Shown: positions 18,381 through 27,534 of the stretch, piece by piece
Layout: each line of letters opens with the position of its first letter
How positions within the stretch are numbered: position 1 is the first letter of the stretch
Source of the DNA: Streptomyces sp. NRRL S-340
GTDB lineage: Bacteria > Actinomycetota > Actinomycetes > Streptomycetales > Streptomycetaceae
DNA length: 64,000 nucleotides
Reading direction: 5' to 3'
Assembly (NCBI RefSeq): GCF_000720185.1
Contig: NZ_JOIY01000029.1
Location: 41,414-105,413, forward strand
Notes under the pieces: generated by a model
What the model was told of the DNA's origin: nothing
Database searches by the model: none
What the model saw: only the letters and a program-made list of their open reading frames with translations
Program-made: the position numbers and the translations under genes

Positions 18381-18441
18381 TAGCAGATACGTAACAATAA
18401 CTGCTACAGAAGCGTAGCTGTTCTAAAAAGCTAACCGTTAG
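18381..18441. promoter_or_regulatory. AT-rich divergent promoter with several inverted repeats
   Basis: TAGCAG (18381-18386) pairs with CTGCTA (18401-18406), AACTGCTAC (18399-18407) pairs imperfectly with GTAGCTGTT (18414-18422), and CTAACCGTTAG (18431-18441) is a perfect 5+1+5 palindrome. These are candidate TetR sites controlling both divergent genes. Confidence 0.6.
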
Positions 18442-18457
18442 TGCTATGTTCGGTCGC

Positions 18458-19351
18458 ATGAAGAGAGTGAGCTTCGCCGAGTTCGGCGGTCCGGAAGTCC
18501 TGCGCCTGGAAGATGCCGAGGAGCCCCACGCGGGCCCCGGCCAGGTGCGCATCGCTGTACGGGCGGCGGGTGTGAACCCCGTCGACTGGAGGATCCGTGA
18601 GGGGCAGGTCCTCAAGGCCCATCCGATCGAGCTGCCCTCCGGAGTCGGGCTGGACGCCTCCGGTGTGGTGGACGAGGTCGGCGAGGGGGTCGAAGGGGTC
18701 GAGGTGGGCGACCACGTGTTCGGGGAAGGTGCCTCCACCTACGCCGAGTTCGCGGTGCTGTCGGCCTGGGCCCGGATGCCCGAGGGCCTGACGTTCGAGG
18801 AGGCGGCCGGGTACCCCTCCGTGGTGGAGACCGCGCTGCGCGTCCTGCGTGAGGTCGGTGTGCGGCCCGGGCAGACGCTGCTGGTCAGCGGCGCGGCCGG
18901 GGGAGTGGGATCGGCGGTCCTGCAGATCGCCCGCGACCGCGGCATCACCGTGATCGGCACGGCCGGGGCCGCCAACCAGGACTACCTGCGCGGCCTGGGC
19001 GCCCTCCCCACGACGTACGGCGAGGGGTGGGCCGAGCGGGTGCGGCGGCTCGGCCGGATCGACGCGGCCCTCGACCTGGCCGGCTCGGGCGTCATCCGCG
19101 AACTCGTCGAGCTGACCGGGGACCCGAACAAGGTGATCTCCATAGCCGACCTCGACGCGCCGCACTACGGCGTCCGCTTCTCCGGCGCGCCCGGGAGCGT
19201 GCCGGACGCGCTCGCCGAGGCCGTCGCCCTGATCGAGCGGGACAGGCTCCACATCCCCGTCGAGAAGACGTACTCGCTCGCCGACGCCGCGGCGGCGCAC
19301 GTCGACAGCCAGGCCGGCCACGCGCGCGGACGCCGGGTCCTGATCGTCTGA
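18458..19351 (+). CDS. NADP-dependent oxidoreductase, quinone oxidoreductase type (MDR family)
   Basis: 297 residues of the medium-chain reductase superfamily without zinc ligands. The N-terminal GroES-like domain contains AAGVNPVDWRIREG, and the Rossmann motif is SGAAGGVGSAVLQIA near residue 145. Such enzymes reduce quinones or enones with NADPH. Start ATG 18458 fits the family N-terminus (MKRVSFAEFGGPEVL); ATG 18446 is in frame upstream. Expression is probably controlled by the divergent TetR gene. Confidence 0.9.
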   Translation: MKRVSFAEFGGPEVLRLEDAEEPHAGPGQVRIAVRAAGVNPVDWRIREGQVLKAHPIELPSGVGLDASGVVDEVGEGVEGVEVGDHVFGEGASTYAEFAVLSAWARMPEGLTFEEAAGYPSVVETALRVLREVGVRPGQTLLVSGAAGGVGSAVLQIARDRGITVIGTAGAANQDYLRGLGALPTTYGEGWAERVRRLGRIDAALDLAGSGVIRELVELTGDPNKVISIADLDAPHYGVRFSGAPGSVPDALAEAVALIERDRLHIPVEKTYSLADAAAAHVDSQAGHARGRRVLIV

Positions 19352-19367
19352 GCCGGCCCCGCGCACA

Positions 19368-19404
19368 GCCACCGCCGGCGACCCGGGAACTCGCCGACGG
19401 TGGC
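19368..19404 (+). terminator. Hairpin terminator after the quinone oxidoreductase gene
   Basis: Arms 19368-19381 and 19391-19404 match in 13 of 14 positions with a 9-nt loop. The rest of the 319-bp gap to 19670 shows another weaker CCGG-rich inverted repeat and no gene. Confidence 0.7.
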
Positions 19405-19670
19405 GCGCGGCCCCTGCCGGGGCGCCCGGCCGACGGGAGGCCGCTCCCCGGCCAAGGTCCGGCAGGGACACCCAGGGGCGAGGGCCGGCTGAACCCTTGG
19501 CGCTCCCTTGCCGTCCCCGGTGAGTTGGGACAGACGGCCCACCGACTTCCCGCAATGCCCCGCGCCCACCGCGCGCCGGTCCGCCGCGCACCCGGCCGCT
19601 GTACACAGTCAGTGCTGCAATCCGTGATTCCTGTCGCAGGTCCGTACGCCGAGAGGAAGCTGGTGCAGCG

Positions 19671-20816
19671 GTGGCCGAAGTCATTGCCCGGACGCGCGTC
19701 GACGTGCGTGACCGGGCCACATGGACGGAACTCTTCTACGACCTGGTGCTCGCCTTCGGGGTCGGTCAGGTCGCCCACGTGCTCGCCCTGCACCCCGGCT
19801 GGTCCCGGCTGGGCGGCTGCCTGCTCGTCCTGGTGCCGCTGTGGTGGGCGTGGGTCGACGTCGTGATGGCGATGAACGCCGTGCACGAGACCACCCTGCA
19901 GCGGGTGTTCCTGCTCCTGGCCGGCCTCGCCACCTACGGGATGGGCATGTCCGCCCAGCACGCGCTGGAGAGCAGGCCGGAGGCGCTGCTGTACGCCGGA
20001 AGCTACCTCGCCCTGCGGCTGCTGATAGGCGAGGCGATACGGCGTGAGTGCGCCGTCTACACCATCCACCCCTACCGGGCCGGGCTCGCCTTCGCGCTGG
20101 CCCTGTTCGGGGTGACCGCGCTGCCGGACCAGATGCGCACCGCCGGGTGGACGGTCGCCGTGGTCGCCGAGATCCTCGCCCCGCTCGTCCTGAGCGGCCA
20201 TCTGCGGCAACTCGCCTTCGGCGTCAACCATCTCCCGGAACGCTTCGGCCTGTTCATCATCATCGCCCTGGGCGAGAACGTCGTCTCCGTCGGCGCCTGG
20301 GTGGGCGGACGCCACCTCGGGTCCACGGAACTGGCGGCCGTGGCCCTCGCGTTCCTCACCGGCTGCGGACTGTGGTGGCTCTACTTCCACCTCGCCGCGT
20401 CCGCCGTCGCCTACGCTCTGCGCTCCCATCCGACGCCCGCCGTCGTCGTGCGCGACGTCCTCAGCTACGGCCATCTCGTCCTGGTCTGCGGGCTGTTGCT
20501 GGTGGCCGTCGGCGCCGAGCGGATCGTCGCTGCGCCGACCGTGACGCCGTACCGGCTGGCCGCGGGGCTGCTGCCCGTCGGCGCCGCCCTGTTCACGCTG
20601 ACCTTCTGCTACACGCGCCGCCGGATGTTCGGCGCCGCCTCCGTGACCCGCTTCGCGGGCGGGCTCGCGCTGCTCGGCGTGGCGGTCGCCGCACCCCTGG
20701 TGCCGGGCCTGGCCACGCTGGGCGCCGTGGCGTTCGTGCTCGTCGCCGTCAACGGCCTCGAACACTGGCTGCTGACCGGCGGCCGGCACGTCCCGCTGAT
20801 CTTCGTCAAGCACTGA
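19671..20816 (+). CDS. LtrA-family (low temperature requirement A) membrane protein
   Basis: 381 residues with about 10-12 hydrophobic helices. The family signatures are present: TWTELFYDLVLAFGVGQVAH near residue 20 and PERFGLFIIIALGE near 190. LtrA proteins are inner-membrane proteins of uncertain biochemical function, first linked to growth at low temperature in Listeria. GTG 19671 follows GAGGAAG. Monocistronic; the neighbours give no functional hint. Confidence 0.88.
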   Translation: MAEVIARTRVDVRDRATWTELFYDLVLAFGVGQVAHVLALHPGWSRLGGCLLVLVPLWWAWVDVVMAMNAVHETTLQRVFLLLAGLATYGMGMSAQHALESRPEALLYAGSYLALRLLIGEAIRRECAVYTIHPYRAGLAFALALFGVTALPDQMRTAGWTVAVVAEILAPLVLSGHLRQLAFGVNHLPERFGLFIIIALGENVVSVGAWVGGRHLGSTELAAVALAFLTGCGLWWLYFHLAASAVAYALRSHPTPAVVVRDVLSYGHLVLVCGLLLVAVGAERIVAAPTVTPYRLAAGLLPVGAALFTLTFCYTRRRMFGAASVTRFAGGLALLGVAVAAPLVPGLATLGAVAFVLVAVNGLEHWLLTGGRHVPLIFVKH

Positions 20817-21000
20817 GGCCGGCGGGGGGGCGGGCACAAGCCACCGCCAAGTGGCCAGGTCCGCACGGCGACTTGACGCAATGTGCCGGCCCCGCCCCGC
20901 CGTCCGGCGGCCGTCTCGCGGCCGCCCCTAGCTTTCTTGCGTACCGGCCGCGGCGCGCGGTGCGCGGCAGTCCTGCATCCGTTCGCGAAGGAGTGGTCCG

Positions 21001-22464
21001 ATGACGATCCCAACGACCCAGGCCGTCGGCGACGGCTCCCTGTTCATCGACGGAAAGTTCCAGCCCGCGGACTCCGGGGAGACCGTCCAGGACATCAACC
21101 CGGCGACGGAGCAGCCGATATGCGAGGTGGCCTGGGCCGGGACGAGTGACCTCGACCGGGCCGTGCAGGCGGCGCGGCGCGCCTTCGACGTGGGGCCCTG
21201 GCCCGCGATGCCCGCCAAGGAGCGCGCCCGCCTGATGCTGCGCGTGGCCGACGGCATCGAGGCCGCGGGAGAGGAACTGGCCCGGCTGGAGACGCTCGAC
21301 GTCGGCAAGCCGATCACGTTCACGCGCGGCTTCGACGTCCGGGCCGCCGCCGAGATCTTCCGCTACTACGCCGGGATGGTCGAGCAGCTGGAGGGCGCCG
21401 CCCGCCCGGCGGGCGCCCGCTCGCTGCAGTACACGCGGCGCGAGCCCCTCGGCGTGGTCGGCGCGATCACCCCGTTCAACTTCCCGCTGAACCTCGCGGT
21501 CAACAAGATCGCCCCGGCGCTCGCCGCGGGCAACACGATCGTCCACAAGCCCGCCGAGCAGACCCCGCTGACGGCCCTCGCGCTCGCCCGGATCATGGCC
21601 GAGGCCGGGCTGCCCGAGGGCGTCCACAACGTCGTCACCGGCGGCGGCGCCGAGGTCGGTGGCGCGCTCGTCGAACACCCCGGCGTCGACAAGATCTCCT
21701 TCACCGGCTCCACGGCCACCGGCAAGCGCCTGATCGCCGCCGCGGCCGCGACCCTGAAGAAGGTCACCGTGGAACTCGGCGGCAAGGGCGCCAACATCGT
21801 CTTCGGCGACGCGGACATCGAGGCCGCCGTACAGGCCGCGTTCCAGGCCGGGTTCTTCAACACCGGCCAGTTCTGCATGAGCGGCTCGCGGCTGCTGGTG
21901 CACCGCTCCGTGCACGACCAGGTGGTGGAGGCGCTGACCGGCGTCCTGGGCGCGATACCGGTCGGCGACCCGCTGGACGAGACCACCGTGCTCGGCCCGC
22001 TGGCGCACCGGCAGCAACTGGACAAGGTCGTCGAGTACGTCGGCATCGGCCGCGAGGAGGGCGCCACCGTCGCCTACGGCGGTGAGCGCGGCCACGAGGG
22101 GCCCGGCTACTTCCACCAGCCCACGCTCTTCACCGGCGCCCACCCCCAGATGCGCATCGCCCAGGAGGAGATCTTCGGCCCGGTCGTGACGGTCCTGCCG
22201 TTCGACACCGACGAGGAGGCCGTCGAGATCGCCAACGGCACGCCGTACGGGCTCGCCGCGGGCCTGCACACCCGCGACGTGCGCCGCGCCCACACCGTGG
22301 CCGCCCGGCTGCAGGCGGGGATCGTCTGGGTCAACACCTGGGCGGCGTTCGAGAACTCCACGTCCTTCGGCGGCTACAAGTCCTCCGGCTACGGCCGCGA
22401 GCTGGGCCCCGAGGGGATCGAGGAGTACCTGCAGTACAAGACCGTGTACGTCAATGTCGATTGA
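21001..22464 (+). CDS. Aldehyde dehydrogenase (NAD(P)+-dependent)
   Basis: 487 residues, full-length ALDH fold. The catalytic Glu is in VELGGKGAN near residue 262 and the nucleophilic Cys in NTGQFCMSGSRL near 297. The NAD site includes TPFNFPLN and FTGSTATGK, and the C-terminal signature is EEIFGPV. It oxidises an aldehyde to an acid in the cytosol; the sequence resembles the betaine/aromatic aldehyde dehydrogenase branch. GGAG lies 8 bases before the ATG. The MFS transporter gene follows 7 bp after its stop, indicating an operon. Confidence 0.93.
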   Translation: MTIPTTQAVGDGSLFIDGKFQPADSGETVQDINPATEQPICEVAWAGTSDLDRAVQAARRAFDVGPWPAMPAKERARLMLRVADGIEAAGEELARLETLDVGKPITFTRGFDVRAAAEIFRYYAGMVEQLEGAARPAGARSLQYTRREPLGVVGAITPFNFPLNLAVNKIAPALAAGNTIVHKPAEQTPLTALALARIMAEAGLPEGVHNVVTGGGAEVGGALVEHPGVDKISFTGSTATGKRLIAAAAATLKKVTVELGGKGANIVFGDADIEAAVQAAFQAGFFNTGQFCMSGSRLLVHRSVHDQVVEALTGVLGAIPVGDPLDETTVLGPLAHRQQLDKVVEYVGIGREEGATVAYGGERGHEGPGYFHQPTLFTGAHPQMRIAQEEIFGPVVTVLPFDTDEEAVEIANGTPYGLAAGLHTRDVRRAHTVAARLQAGIVWVNTWAAFENSTSFGGYKSSGYGRELGPEGIEEYLQYKTVYVNVD

Positions 22465-22471
22465 GGTAGAG

Positions 22472-23881
22472 ATGTCCGACCAAACCCGCCCCGGCGCCCT
22501 CTCCGCCGGGCTCGTGCTGGGCGCGTTCCTGGCGCCCAGCGCGCTCGGAATGTCCGCGACGCCCATCGCGCTGCCCGCGCTCGGCGACAGCCTCTCGGTG
22601 GCCTCCGGGGCGACGGCCTGGGTGCTGGCAGGCTACACGCTGACCCTCTCCGTCGCCTCCGCCCTCGCCGGCCGTCTCGCCGACATCCGCGGTCTGCGCA
22701 TGCCCATCATCACGGGCATGGTGCTGCTGCTCGCCGGCACCGTCCTCGTCGTCGCCGTCCCCTGGTTCCCGGCCGTCATCGCGGGCCGCATGCTCCAGGG
22801 CATCGGCGGAGGCGTCGCCGCCGTGCTCTCCTTCGGCGTCGCCAACCGGCTCTTCACCGAACCGGGCGAACGCGGACGCACCATCGGCACGATGGGCGCC
22901 GTCGTCGGCATCGTCTCCGGTGGCGGCGCGCTGCTCGGGGGCGCCCTCACCGACCTCATCGGCTGGCAGGCGGCGCTCGCGCTGCCCGGTCTCTCGGCGA
23001 TCGCCGCGGTCCGGGTGCTGCGCATCGCCCCCGCCACCCAGCCCCGCCCCGAACGCCTGGACGCACGCGGCGCCGTGCTCTGCCTCGCCCTCGCCGCGGC
23101 CCTGGCGGTCCTCCTCCAGGCCCGCACCACCCACCTGAAGGAGACCCTCGTCCTGGCGCTCGCGGTGCTCGCCGTCGCGCTGGCCGCGGCCACCGTGTGG
23201 CACGTGCGCCGGGTGCCCGACGGGTTCCTGCCGCGCCTGGTGGTGAGCAACGCCCGCTTCGTGCTGGCCGCCGCGGCCGGGTTCACCCTCTTCGCCGGTT
23301 ACCTCATCATCCAGTTCGCGGCGCCCCGGCTGATCCTCATGGACCACGACCTGAGCGTCACCCAGATCGGCCTGATCCTGCTGCCCACCGGTGTGGTCAG
23401 CGCCGTCCTCTCGCGGACGGCCGGCGGCCTGGCCCACAAAGTGGGCCCGCTGCGCCTGGTCACCGCGCTCACCGTGCTCAGCGCCGCCGGGCTGCTGCTC
23501 GCCGCGTTCGCCGGGCGCCAGCCCGTCGCGCTGGTCGTCGCGGTCGCCGCCTGCGTGTCCGGGTTCAGCGCCGGCCAGGTCGCCCTGATGGCCGCGGTGC
23601 CGCACCTGGTCGACAGCTCCGTGCACGGGGTGGCCGCCGGTGTGTTCCAGCTCGTGTTCATCACCGGCGGCTCGCTCGGCTCCGCCGCCGTCGGCGGCAT
23701 GGTCGGCGCGATGAGCCTGTCCACCGCGATCGGGGTGCTCGCCGTGGTACCGCTGATCGGGCTGGCGGCCGCCGTGGCCGCGGGACTGCTCGTAGCGCGG
23801 CGGACGCCGGGGCAGGCCCCCGTGGCGGGCGGCGCCCGCGCGGCCGTCACGGCGGAGAACCCGGCCCGCGCCACCGGCTGA
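22472..23881 (+). CDS. MFS transporter (DHA2-like drug:H+ antiporter type)
   Basis: 469 residues with 12-14 predicted membrane spans. Motif A-like GRLADIRGLRMPI occurs after the second helix, and a motif C-like GIVSGGGALLGGALTDLIGW in the fifth, both usual for proton-driven exporters. The chosen ATG 22472 has GAGG five bases upstream; ATG 22454 would overlap the aldehyde dehydrogenase stop. It is coupled to the dehydrogenase gene, so it may export the substrate or product of that enzyme (inference). Confidence 0.88.
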   Translation: MSDQTRPGALSAGLVLGAFLAPSALGMSATPIALPALGDSLSVASGATAWVLAGYTLTLSVASALAGRLADIRGLRMPIITGMVLLLAGTVLVVAVPWFPAVIAGRMLQGIGGGVAAVLSFGVANRLFTEPGERGRTIGTMGAVVGIVSGGGALLGGALTDLIGWQAALALPGLSAIAAVRVLRIAPATQPRPERLDARGAVLCLALAAALAVLLQARTTHLKETLVLALAVLAVALAAATVWHVRRVPDGFLPRLVVSNARFVLAAAAGFTLFAGYLIIQFAAPRLILMDHDLSVTQIGLILLPTGVVSAVLSRTAGGLAHKVGPLRLVTALTVLSAAGLLLAAFAGRQPVALVVAVAACVSGFSAGQVALMAAVPHLVDSSVHGVAAGVFQLVFITGGSLGSAAVGGMVGAMSLSTAIGVLAVVPLIGLAAAVAAGLLVARRTPGQAPVAGGARAAVTAENPARATG

Positions 23882-23899
23882 CGCCCGCCCCCAACCCCC

Positions 23900-23945
23900 G
23901 CTGCCGTTCCCGGAGTCCGCTCCAGGGGCGGCAGCCCTTTTTGGC
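23900..23945 (+). terminator. Rho-independent terminator with T-run
   Basis: The stem GCTGCCG (23900-23906) with CGGCAGC (23929-23935), plus inner pairing, is followed by CCCTTTTTGG. It is the only classical U-tract terminator noticed in the window and ends the ALDH-MFS operon. Confidence 0.8.
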
Positions 23946-24044
23946 CCGGCCGCCCGGGCGGCGCCGCTCGCAGCTCACCTGACGCGGTCCGCCTAGAGCA
24001 GTCACCCACCCAGCTCACCGAAGAGCTTCCCCGAAGGAGCGGAC

Positions 24045-25673
24045 ATGGCTCGACTGACCCGCCGTGGTTTCCTCGGCACCGCCACCGGCGTCGGCGGCGC
24101 CGCCGTCCTCGGCACCCCGGCCGCACAGGCGGCCCAGCCCGCGCGGGCCGGGCAGGCCGCCGCCGGCCCGACGGTCCCCGCCGTCGTCGACACCGTCACC
24201 GTGACCGCCTCGGACCCGCGCTACCTGGACCTCACCCAGCGCGGGTACAACGCCCGGTTCGCCGCCAGACCCGACGCGATACGGCTCGTGCACTCCACCG
24301 AGCAGGTCGTCGCCGCCGTCCAGGAAGCGGTCACGGCCGGCGCCCGGATCACGGTGCGCAGCGGCGGACACTGCCTCGACGGCCTCGTCGACGACCCGGA
24401 GGTACGGATCCTCGTCGACCTGTCGGAGATGAACGCCGTCGGCTACGACGCCTCCCGGCGGGCCTTCAGCGTCCAGGGCGGCGCCACCCTCGGCCAGGTC
24501 TACCGCACCCTCTACCTGGAGTGGGGCGTGACCATACCGGCCGGCGACTGCCCCACCGTCGGTGTGGGCGGCCATGTCACCGGCGGCGGCTACGGCCCCC
24601 TCAACCGCAAGTACGGCGCGGTCGTCGACCACCTGTACGCCGTGGAGGTGGTGTACGTCGACTCCGCGGGCACCGCCCGTTCCGTGATCGCCACCCGCGA
24701 GGCCGACGACCCCAACCGGGAGCTGTGGTGGGCCCACACCGGCGGTGGCGGCGGCCAGTTCGGGATCGTCACCCGTTTCTGGTTCCGCTCCCCGGGCGCC
24801 ACCGGCACCGACCCGGCGGGCCTGCTGCCCAAGCCGCCGCACAGCCTGCTCAAGACCTCCACCAGCTGGAAGTGGACGGACCTGACCGAGGCGGACTTCA
24901 CCCGCATCGTCCGCAACCACAACGCCTGGCACGCCGCCCACAACGAACCGGGCACCGACTACGACACCCTCAACAGCGCCCTGCTGCTCTACAACTACGT
25001 CCAGGGTGCCGTCTCCCTCACCGCCCAGCTCGACGGATCCCTGCCGAACTCCCGTCAGCTGCTGGACAGTTACATCGCCGCGGTCGCGGACGGGGTGAGC
25101 GCCCCGCACACCACCACCGCGCACAGCACCCCCTGGCTGAAGGAGTCCCTCAAGGACCACTACGACACCGGGCTGTACAACCGCGGCAAGTTCAAGGGCG
25201 CCTACCTGCGCAAGGGCTGGTCCGAGGCGCAGCTCGCGGTCCTGTACCGCAACCTCAGCGACCCCGCGTACACGGGACACGGCGGCGCGATCCTCTTCTC
25301 CTACGGGGCCCAGGTCACCAAGGTCGCACCCGACGCCACCGCCCTGGCCCAGCGCGACTCGATGCTGAAGGCCAACTTCCTGACCTACTGGACCGACCCG
25401 GCCGAGGACGACCGGCACGTCGCCTGGCTGCGCGCCCTGTACCGGGACTTCTACGCCGCCACCGGGGGTGTGCCGCTGCCCGACGGCGACGCCGACGGGT
25501 CGTACATCAACTACCCCGACCCGGACCTGACCGACCCGCGCTGGAACACCTCCGGGGTGCCCTGGCAGACCCTGTACTGGAAGGGCAACCACCCGCGCCT
25601 GCAAGCGGTGAAGAAGAAGTGGGACCCGCGCGACGTCTTCCACCACGCGCTGTCCGTCACGGCCTGCCGGTGA
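24045..25673 (+). CDS. Secreted FAD-linked oxidase, berberine-bridge-enzyme family
   Basis: 542 residues. A Tat signal (LTRRGFLGTATG, then Ala-rich and AQAA) implies export in folded, cofactor-loaded form. The FAD_binding_4 domain has RSGGHCLDG, where His normally carries FAD at its 8-alpha position. PAGDCPTVGVGG supplies the Cys for bicovalent flavinylation as in AknOx/GOOX-type oxidases. The C-terminal BBE motif YINYPDPDL and KWDPRDVFHH are present. It likely oxidises a sugar, alcohol or aromatic substrate with O2 outside the cell. GGAG precedes the ATG. Confidence 0.92.
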   Translation: MARLTRRGFLGTATGVGGAAVLGTPAAQAAQPARAGQAAAGPTVPAVVDTVTVTASDPRYLDLTQRGYNARFAARPDAIRLVHSTEQVVAAVQEAVTAGARITVRSGGHCLDGLVDDPEVRILVDLSEMNAVGYDASRRAFSVQGGATLGQVYRTLYLEWGVTIPAGDCPTVGVGGHVTGGGYGPLNRKYGAVVDHLYAVEVVYVDSAGTARSVIATREADDPNRELWWAHTGGGGGQFGIVTRFWFRSPGATGTDPAGLLPKPPHSLLKTSTSWKWTDLTEADFTRIVRNHNAWHAAHNEPGTDYDTLNSALLLYNYVQGAVSLTAQLDGSLPNSRQLLDSYIAAVADGVSAPHTTTAHSTPWLKESLKDHYDTGLYNRGKFKGAYLRKGWSEAQLAVLYRNLSDPAYTGHGGAILFSYGAQVTKVAPDATALAQRDSMLKANFLTYWTDPAEDDRHVAWLRALYRDFYAATGGVPLPDGDADGSYINYPDPDLTDPRWNTSGVPWQTLYWKGNHPRLQAVKKKWDPRDVFHHALSVTACR

Positions 25674-25678
25674 GACAC

Positions 25679-25716
25679 CGCGGCCCCGCCGCCCCGGACG
25701 GGGCGGCGGGGCCGCG
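25679..25716. terminator. Bidirectional hairpin terminator
   Basis: A perfect 17-bp GC stem (25679-25695 with 25700-25716) and 4-nt loop lie between the convergent BBE oxidase and SDR genes. Confidence 0.85.
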
Positions 25717-25730
25717 CGTTGCGGGAGGCG

Positions 25731-26570
25731 TCAGCCGAGCGGCGGGAGGACGACGCCGGTCAGCGACTCGCTCAGCTCCCGCAGCCGCGCCCGGGCCGCC
25801 GGGTCGTACGCCTGGGCGCCGGCCCGCGAGGGGGTGGCCCGGTTGAAGTACTCGCCGCTGACCTCGGCGAGCGCCGGGTCGGTGACGAGGCGGGCGGTGT
25901 TGCGCGTGCCCTCCTCCAGGGTGCTCTGCGGGGTGAAGAGGTTCACCACGATCTTCGTCGGCATGTACGAGGCCGGGTGCAGGGCGTTGACCGTGACCCC
26001 GGTGCCGGCGAGCTGCTCGGCCAGGTCCTTGGTGAGGCTGATCTGGGCGAGCTTGGCCTGGCAGTACGCCTGCCCGCCGTCCCAGCCGCGTTCCAGCATC
26101 ACGTCGTCGAAGTCGAGGGGGGCCTGCCCGGCCGAGGTGACGTTGACGATGCGGGCGGGCGCCGAGCGCACCAGGAGCGGGGCCAGCTTGCAGCTGAGGA
26201 CGTACCCCGCCAGGTAGTCCACCTGGAAGGTGAGCTCGTAGCCGTCCTGACTCTCCTGGCGCGCCAGCTCCACGCCGATCCCGGCGTTGTTGACGAGGAC
26301 GTCGAGCCGGTCGTACCCGGCCACGATCCGGTCGGCCAGGGCGCGGATCTCCTCCAGGGAGGAGAAGTCGGCCAGCTCGTAACGGAACCGGTCCGCGCCG
26401 GTCTTCGCCCGCAGCTCCTCCAGCAGCTCCTGCCCCTTGCGGGCGCTGCGGCCGTGCAGGATCAGTGTGGCGCCCTGGTCGGCGAGTTCATGGGCGAGGG
26501 CGCGGCCGAGTCCGTCGGTCGCGCCGGTGATGAGGATGGTCTGTTCGCTGACAGGGCTCATGGTGTCCAT
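25731..26570 (-). CDS. Short-chain dehydrogenase/reductase
   Basis: 279 residues. It has the cofactor loop TGATDGLGRAL, VNNAGIG near residue 90, Ser in VNVTSAGQ and the catalytic YXXXK as AYCQAKLAQ. The sequence resembles retinol dehydrogenase/oxidoreductase-type SDRs that use NADP. ATG 26570 is chosen; ATG 26561 is three codons downstream. It is the last gene, after a 100-bp gap, of a minus-strand metabolic run (SnoaL, GMC oxidoreductase, SnoaL-type pair, VOC). Confidence 0.92.
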   Translation of the reverse strand: MDTMSPVSEQTILITGATDGLGRALAHELADQGATLILHGRSARKGQELLEELRAKTGADRFRYELADFSSLEEIRALADRIVAGYDRLDVLVNNAGIGVELARQESQDGYELTFQVDYLAGYVLSCKLAPLLVRSAPARIVNVTSAGQAPLDFDDVMLERGWDGGQAYCQAKLAQISLTKDLAEQLAGTGVTVNALHPASYMPTKIVVNLFTPQSTLEEGTRNTARLVTDPALAEVSGEYFNRATPSRAGAQAYDPAARARLRELSESLTGVVLPPLG

Positions 26571-26670
26571 TTTCCCGGTTGTTTCCTCGTGTGCGTCGGA
26601 ACATGGTGGAAGGCACGGCCGGTCGTCCTCGACCGGCCGTGCCCGGTGCGGGCGTACGCGGGTCACGCGC

Positions 26671-27114
26671 TCACGCGTAGGACCGCAGTTCTTCGGGGCT
26701 CTGGTCGGTGTAGCCCTGGCTCACCTCGATGACGACGCCGTCGGGGTCGGCCACCCAGACCGTCTTCCAGCCGGGGATGAACGCGTCGAAGGCCAGCGGC
26801 CCGAGCAGCACCTCCAGCTCCCCGTCGGCCGCCGCCATGAACGCGTCCACGTCGTCGACCTGGAAGGCCAGGTGACGGACGGCGCCGGGGTTGTCCGGCC
26901 CGTCCTTGGCGGTGGCGAAGGCGGGCTCGGAGCCGGTGGGGAAGAGTTCGAGGTAGACGGGGCCGGCCTTGAGGAAGACGACCCGGCTGCCGTCGGCCTC
27001 CACGACGCGGGCCCGCTCGAAGCCGAACCAGCGCCGGTAGAACTCCTCCGTGGCCCGCTGGTCACGGCAGTTGAGACCGACGTGCGCCCAGCGGGCGCCG
27101 GCAGGTGCGGACAC
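26671..27114 (-). CDS. VOC-family (glyoxalase/bleomycin-resistance/dioxygenase fold) protein
   Basis: 147 residues with one pair of VOC beta-alpha-beta-beta-beta modules: WAHVGLNCRDQRATEEFYRRWFGF at the start, HLAFQVDDVDAFMA near residue 80 and DPDGVVIEV near the end. Candidate metal ligands are His (AHVG), His (RHLAF) and Glu (VIEV). It could be a lyase, isomerase, dioxygenase or binding protein. GTG 27114 starts 5 bp after the preceding SnoaL stop, so they are co-transcribed. Confidence 0.85.
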   Translation of the reverse strand: MSAPAGARWAHVGLNCRDQRATEEFYRRWFGFERARVVEADGSRVVFLKAGPVYLELFPTGSEPAFATAKDGPDNPGAVRHLAFQVDDVDAFMAAADGELEVLLGPLAFDAFIPGWKTVWVADPDGVVIEVSQGYTDQSPEELRSYA

Positions 27115-27119
27115 GGGCC

Positions 27120-27494
27120 TCACGCCCCACCGGTGACGGCGGCGAAGGGGACCGTGTCGTGCACGTTCGTCATGTAGACGATCTCGCCGCCGGCGATCCG
27201 GAAGTAGTTGCACACGTCCGCCTCGACGGACTCGCCGCCCGGGGTGCGGGCGGAGATGTGCGAGACGACGGCGGCCTGGTCGCCGTCGACGACGATGTGC
27301 ACGGGGACGTTCGAGAAGGACGCGTACATCTGCGGGAACCCCTTCATCATGTCCCGCAGCGTCTCGCGGCCCTCCACGTGCCCGGCGAGCTGCTCGTCCA
27401 TCGTCTGGTCGACGGCGAACAGGTCGCACCAGGGGTCCCAGTCGCCGGCGTTGGCGAGCCGGTAGTAGGTGTCGACGATCTCTCGGGTGTTCAT
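27120..27494 (-). CDS. SnoaL-like / NTF2-fold protein
   Basis: 124 residues, a single NTF2-like domain. It begins TREIVDTYYRLANAGDWDPWCDLF, followed by the usual helix-helix-strand pattern, with an acidic DE pair near residue 33. Proteins of this fold include ketosteroid isomerases, polyketide cyclases and simple ligand-binding proteins. It sits between a double SnoaL protein and a VOC protein in one operon. Confidence 0.85.
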   Translation of the reverse strand: MNTREIVDTYYRLANAGDWDPWCDLFAVDQTMDEQLAGHVEGRETLRDMMKGFPQMYASFSNVPVHIVVDGDQAAVVSHISARTPGGESVEADVCNYFRIAGGEIVYMTNVHDTVPFAAVTGGA

Positions 27495-27534
27495 CGCGGC
27501 CTCCTCGGCGTACGGGATCGGCGGGTTGCGCGGG

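Noticed and set aside
24015..25646. Antisense open frame covering the BBE oxidase gene
   Set aside because: Val/Gly-rich translation without motifs; the plus-strand oxidase has a Tat signal and complete flavin sites.
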